A stretch of 64,000 nt of DNA from Acidobacteriota bacterium (GTDB lineage Bacteria; Acidobacteriota; Terriglobia; Bryobacterales; Bryobacteraceae): the NCBI GenBank assembly GCA_017307505.1, contig JAFKEE010000025.1, positions 186,001 to 250,000 on the forward strand, read 5' to 3'. The translations under genes and the position numbers were made by a program. Below the pieces are notes generated by a model, which saw only the letters and a program-made list of their open reading frames with translations, did not search any database and was not told where the DNA came from. How positions within the stretch are numbered: the first letter of the stretch is position 1; the number at the start of each line of letters is the position of its first letter. Positions 60,778-64,000 of this stretch are shown piece after piece.

Positions 60778-61742
60778 GAATTCGCTGGATCGCCTTGCCG
60801 GTTGCCGTAGCGGTTCTGGCGGCAGGCGGCTGGTATCTGAAGGGACCCAGCCAGTGGACCGAACCTCGCGACACCGGAGCCCCGGGCCGCACCATCGTAC
60901 TTCGCGACGGCCGCCGCATCGGTGTCGTCGAACGCGGCGATCCCGGCGGCCACCCCGTCTTCTATCTCCACGGCTTCCTCGGCTCGCGGCTCGAGATGAT
61001 CGCCAGCGAACGCCTGCTGCTCCGCTTCGGCATCCGCTGGATCGGCATCGATCGCCCGGGCGTGGGTCTCTCTCCCGTCGACGACGTTGGCAGCTACGCC
61101 GACTGGGCTGTCGACGCCGGTGAACTCGCCGAACAACTCGGCGCCGAAAAGTTCAGTGTCCTCGGCTGGTCCGCCGGAGCGCCCCTCGCCCTCGCCATCG
61201 CCGCCCGACTGCCTGACCGCGTCGACCGCGTCGCCATCGCCGCCCCCATCCCCGACATGGACGTCGAGGAACTCCGCCTTAACGCACCGCGCGCCTGGAT
61301 GTTTCAGGTCCGTCTGGCCGGCTGGATGCCTGGCCTCATAGGCCGCCGCCTGCAGCAACTCGACCGGCAGCGGATGCACGATCCGCGCGGCTTCGAATTG
61401 GAACGCGCCCGCGGCGAAGTCCCCGCCGACGCCAACGCTCTCGGCAGCGGCGATATGGTCGACATGCTGATGGCCGATCGCGCCGAGGCTTTCCGTCAGG
61501 GCACCGGCGGCCTGGTCCACGACATGTTTCTCATGAGCCGCGATTGGGGCGTTGAGTATCAGTCCATCCGCGCGCCCGTGCGCATCTGGCACGGCGACCA
61601 GGACCGGATCGCCTCCATCAGGAACTCGGAGTACCTGGCTCAGGTCATCCCTGGCGCGGAGTTCATCCCTGTCCGCAACGCCGGCCACTACGTAGCGCTC
61701 ACTCAGGCCGAGCCCATCATCCGCTGGCTGGCCCGCCGTTAG
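60774..61742 (+). CDS. Membrane-anchored alpha/beta hydrolase
   Basis: 322 aa. A single N-terminal anchor helix or uncleaved signal (WIALPVAVAVLAAGGWYL) is followed by the alpha/beta hydrolase fold: YLHGFLGSRLEM oxyanion region, nucleophile elbow GWSAGAPLALA, acid in WHGDQDRIA and catalytic histidine in NAGHYVALTQ. Substrate unknown; esterase, lipase or haloalkane-type chemistry is possible. Its ATG overlaps the FAD gene stop (ATGA), so the two are translated together and may act on one substrate. Its end overlaps dedA by 26 bp on the opposite strand. Confidence 0.88.
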   Translation: MRIRWIALPVAVAVLAAGGWYLKGPSQWTEPRDTGAPGRTIVLRDGRRIGVVERGDPGGHPVFYLHGFLGSRLEMIASERLLLRFGIRWIGIDRPGVGLSPVDDVGSYADWAVDAGELAEQLGAEKFSVLGWSAGAPLALAIAARLPDRVDRVAIAAPIPDMDVEELRLNAPRAWMFQVRLAGWMPGLIGRRLQQLDRQRMHDPRGFELERARGEVPADANALGSGDMVDMLMADRAEAFRQGTGGLVHDMFLMSRDWGVEYQSIRAPVRIWHGDQDRIASIRNSEYLAQVIPGAEFIPVRNAGHYVALTQAEPIIRWLARR

Positions 61743-62337
61743 CCTTGCCGCGCGACCTGCGCCGCCACCACCACCAGCCGTAGCCCGCCGCGGCCGCGCC
61801 CAGGATCAGCGCAGCCGCCAGGCCGAACTTGTGCGCCGCCTCCAGAATTGTGCCCCAGCGCTCGCCCAGCAGGTAGCCCAGCGTCAGAAACGTGCTCGCC
61901 CACAGCAGTGCACCGCCATAAGCAAAGGCCGCGAAAATCGGCCATTCCAGTTTGGAGGCTCCGGCCACATAAGCCGTCAGGTGCCGCACACCCGCAATGA
62001 AATAGCCGAAGGTCAGCGCCAGCCCGCCCGTCCTGTGGTAGAATTCGTGGACCTTGTCGATCTCCTTCTGCGAGATCCTCACATAGCGTCCATACTTATG
62101 CAGCAACGGATAGCCCGTCGTCCGGCCCAGCAGATAGCTGATGGTGATCCCGGACATGCTGCCGCCCAGCGCCGCCAGGCCCGTCGGCAGAGCCTTCAAC
62201 TCGCCCTTGAAAATCAGGTAGCCGGCAAACGTGAGCAGCGTCTCATCGGGAATCGGCAGGCCCACAATGCCCAGGGCCAGCAGGGCCGCGATGCCGAAAT
62301 ACCCGTACTGCGTGATCCAGTGCTGAATGAGTTCCAT
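61717..62337 (-). CDS. DedA-family membrane protein
   Basis: 206 aa. The DedA/SNARE-associated fold with GIVGLPIPDETLLTFAGYLIF, GSMSGITISYLLGRTTGYPLLHKYGRYVRIS and FIAGVRHLTAYVAGASKLEWPIFAAFAYGGALLWASTFLTLGYLLG, about four membrane helices and a basic C-terminal tail. DedA proteins help flip undecaprenyl phosphate or phospholipids and maintain proton-motive force. It is the last gene of a minus-strand run; the GNAT gene ends 11 bp upstream. Confidence 0.93.
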   Translation of the reverse strand: MELIQHWITQYGYFGIAALLALGIVGLPIPDETLLTFAGYLIFKGELKALPTGLAALGGSMSGITISYLLGRTTGYPLLHKYGRYVRISQKEIDKVHEFYHRTGGLALTFGYFIAGVRHLTAYVAGASKLEWPIFAAFAYGGALLWASTFLTLGYLLGERWGTILEAAHKFGLAAALILGAAAAGYGWWWWRRRSRGKANGGPASG

Positions 62338-62348
62338 GCCGCCGCCAA

Positions 62349-62822
62349 CTACTCGCCACGGTTCAGCACGAAGTCCGCTTCAAACATCTGGTACGCCGTC
62401 CGCTTCATCCCGCAACGGACATAGGTGCCCTGCGCCCGCTCGTTGTCCTGCTCGACGTACAACCGCAGCCCGCACACCCCTGCGTCGGCCCGCGCCAGTT
62501 GCTCCACATGCGCATACAGCGCCTTGAAGATGCCCCGCCCGCGGAACTCGGGTTCCACCCACACGCTCTGGATCCACCAGAACATGCCGTTCCGCCAGTC
62601 GGACCACTCGTAGGTGATCATCATCTGGCCCACGCGCCGGCCCTTCACTTCCGCCACGTAATACACGCCGCGCGAAGTGTTCTCAAACAGCGCATGCACC
62701 CCGTCCCGCAGACGGTCGAGATCCAGCGACAGATGCTCGGTCTCCAGCGCCATCGACGCGTTGCCGCGCACCAGGAATTCAGCGTCGGCCGGGTCGGCCA
62801 ACCGGATTGTGATCGGATCCAT
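62349..62822 (-). CDS. GNAT-family acetyltransferase
   Basis: 157 aa. A GNAT core with the acetyl-CoA-binding segment VEPEFRGRGIFKALYAHVEQLAR and a following C-terminal strand (GLRLYVEQDNERAQGTYVRCGMKRTAYQMFE), the Q/RxxGxG/A motif reading RGRGIF. Substrate unknown. It sits between the NHL-repeat protein gene (20 bp upstream) and dedA, in one direction, so probably one operon. Confidence 0.9.
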   Translation of the reverse strand: MDPITIRLADPADAEFLVRGNASMALETEHLSLDLDRLRDGVHALFENTSRGVYYVAEVKGRRVGQMMITYEWSDWRNGMFWWIQSVWVEPEFRGRGIFKALYAHVEQLARADAGVCGLRLYVEQDNERAQGTYVRCGMKRTAYQMFEADFVLNRGE

Positions 62823-62842
62823 GATTGAGTCGGAGGCTGGTC

Positions 62843-63883
62843 CTACGCCACTCGCCGCAGCTTCGTGACCCGGCCCACCTCAACCCATTCGACCACAAAA
62901 ATGTTCCCGTCTTTGTCGAAGCACGCCGAATGCGGACAGATGAACTTGCCGGGGATGAACTTGTCCCGCGGCTCCTTGCGCAGCTTGCTCCAGGTATTGG
63001 TGTCGTCCTCGCCCAGTTGCGCAACGGCCTTGTAGCTGGTGTCCATCAGCGTGACGCGCGCTTCCAGGTCCGGCACCAGCAGCAGTCCCTTCCTCTGGTC
63101 GAAGTGGCACGGCAGCTTCACGTCGCCTTCGCCGCCGAAGCCCATGTGCTTTCCGTCCAGCGAGAAGTACTGCAGACGCCGGTTGCTGCGATCCGCCACC
63201 AGAATCCGCGGCTCCTTCGCCTGATGGTCAAAGGCGATGCCATGCGGGCAATCCAGCTGACCGGCCGCCTTCCCCTTGCCGCCAAAGGTGAACTTCCACT
63301 CGCCCTTCGGGCTGTAAACGTTGATGTAGCTCGACCCGTACCCATCGCCTACATACACATCCCCGTTCGGAGCCACGGCCAGATTCGTCGGACTGAACTT
63401 CTGCTTCTTCCCGTCCGCGCCCGGCTTGTAGGCCGGAGATTCCTCCGGATACCCGGTCTCCCACACCTTCTCGCCCTTCAGCGTGTACTTGCCCACCAGC
63501 GCGCGCTTCGTGTCGCACAGATAGAGATACTCGTCGCGGCCTTCCTTGCGGAGAGTCAGGCCATGCGCTCCCCCCTTGAACTCCTTGCCCCAGCTCCGGA
63601 CAAACTTGCCCTTCTTGTCGAAGACCACCATCGTGTCCTCAGACTCCGACGTGGCATGCACCGTGTGGTGAACATACACCTGGCCCTGCGAATCCACGCC
63701 CACTCCGTGCGTGTTGCCATACTTGATGGTCCGCGGCAGTTCCCCCCAGTCGTGGATCACCTCGAACATGTACGCGCCATTGCCGGTCGTCGGCAGCTTC
63801 AGGCCCGACTTGTCGCCGGCCAGCACGGCGGGCGCCGCCGACAGGGCGGAAACGAAACCACGGCGGGTGATTGGATTGGACAT
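62843..63883 (-). CDS. Tat-exported NHL-repeat beta-propeller protein
   Basis: 346 aa. A twin-arginine signal (NPITRRGFVSALSAAPAVLAG) is followed by repeats typical of NHL/peptidylglycine-type six-bladed propellers: HGVGVDSQGQVYVHHT, HGLTLRKEGRDEYLYLCDT, TNLAVAPNGDVYVGDGYG, HGIAFDHQAKEPRILVADRSNRRLQYF, HSACFDKDGNIFVVEW. Such proteins may bind sugars, RNA or metals, or act as lyases. The start at 63883 has AGAGGAG nine bases upstream on the minus strand; an upstream TTG at 63907 is unlikely. Probably the first gene of the minus-strand run with GNAT and dedA. Confidence 0.9.
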   Translation of the reverse strand: MSNPITRRGFVSALSAAPAVLAGDKSGLKLPTTGNGAYMFEVIHDWGELPRTIKYGNTHGVGVDSQGQVYVHHTVHATSESEDTMVVFDKKGKFVRSWGKEFKGGAHGLTLRKEGRDEYLYLCDTKRALVGKYTLKGEKVWETGYPEESPAYKPGADGKKQKFSPTNLAVAPNGDVYVGDGYGSSYINVYSPKGEWKFTFGGKGKAAGQLDCPHGIAFDHQAKEPRILVADRSNRRLQYFSLDGKHMGFGGEGDVKLPCHFDQRKGLLLVPDLEARVTLMDTSYKAVAQLGEDDTNTWSKLRKEPRDKFIPGKFICPHSACFDKDGNIFVVEWVEVGRVTKLRRVA

Positions 63884-63937
63884 CCGGTAAGCTCCTCTTT
63901 GATTCAATACTTTACCAGACTGACAGGGATAGCAAAA

Positions 63938-63974
63938 CGGCCCAGCCCTGGAACCTCGTTCCAGGACTGGGCCG
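63938..63974 (-). terminator. Large hairpin with T-tract at the window edge
   Basis: A 17-bp stem with one mismatch (CGGCCCAG-C-CCTGGAAC against GTTCCAGG-A-CTGGGCCG) and a 3-base loop. On the minus strand it is followed by TTTTGC, so it should end a minus-strand gene that lies beyond 64000, just before the NHL operon begins. Confidence 0.75.
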
Positions 63975-64000
63975 CTTGAGGAGAACAGAGAGAAGAGGGT

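Noticed and set aside
1-64000. Search for CRISPR arrays, tRNA/rRNA genes, transposases and phage genes
   Set aside because: None were seen; the only tandem repeats are the heptamer arrays at 35875-36048.

Overview
The window looks like chromosomal DNA of a GC-rich acidobacterium, most likely the Bryobacteraceae/Solibacter branch. Evidence: a VWFA-related surface protein of the acidobacterial type, a DUF1800/DUF1501 pair, a DUF5117 zinc metalloprotease, an ECF sigma factor of the TIGR02999 type coupled to a Ser/Thr kinase with TPRs, many Tat or Sec signal peptides, and AGCTGAN heptamer repeats. This placement is inference; no rRNA, tRNA, phage, insertion sequence or CRISPR array was seen.

Layout. 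1-2983: end of a Clp-type AAA+ gene, an ArnT-like glycosyltransferase and a secreted HIT-fold protein sharing a 12-bp divergent spacer. 3016-11534: altronate dehydratase, an OmpR-type two-component pair, two small exported proteins, then an NtrC-type regulator, its membrane kinase and a proline-rich lipoprotein. 11537-16260: a membrane protein with 11-residue repeats, a small secreted protein, and a two-gene unit of a 924-aa P-loop ATPase and an MscS channel. 16304-25144: acetyl-CoA synthetase, a conserved hypothetical, a Nudix-like protein, an HExxH peptidase-like TPR protein, a double HD-GYP protein, a rhomboid protease, the VWFA protein and a lone receiver. 25263-34164: GH3 glycosidase, STN-like protein, PEBP protein, UPF0173 hydrolase, sulfatase and methionine synthase MetH. 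34290-38566: RsiV-like lipoprotein, Yip1 protein, heptamer repeats, phosphoglycolate phosphatase and gamma-glutamyltransferase. 38652-50128 (mostly minus strand): DUF1501/DUF1800, kinase/sigma, a Gfo/Idh/MocA oxidoreductase and the DUF5117 protease. 50154-63883: a DUF5060-type secreted protein with TsaB, an M14 peptidase, the putrescine genes aguB-aguA, a hybrid sensor kinase, Nudix, a FAD oxidoreductase with an alpha/beta hydrolase, DedA, GNAT and an NHL-repeat protein.

How it works together. The region is mainly housekeeping and envelope/secretion genes with heavy signalling: three sensor kinases, three response regulators, a Ser/Thr kinase with sigma factor, and an HD-GYP protein. Genes are packed tightly. 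The largest gaps are 12440-12662, 27763-27983, 35874-36104 and 36756-36934. Many gene pairs overlap tail to tail or by ATGA.

Two things stand out. First, at least twelve genes have a TAnnnT hexamer ending 6-7 nt before the start codon, mostly with no Shine-Dalgarno sequence, which predicts widespread leaderless mRNAs. Second, the ATPase-MscS unit (12663-16260) is a plausible but uncharacterised nucleotide-gated channel system.
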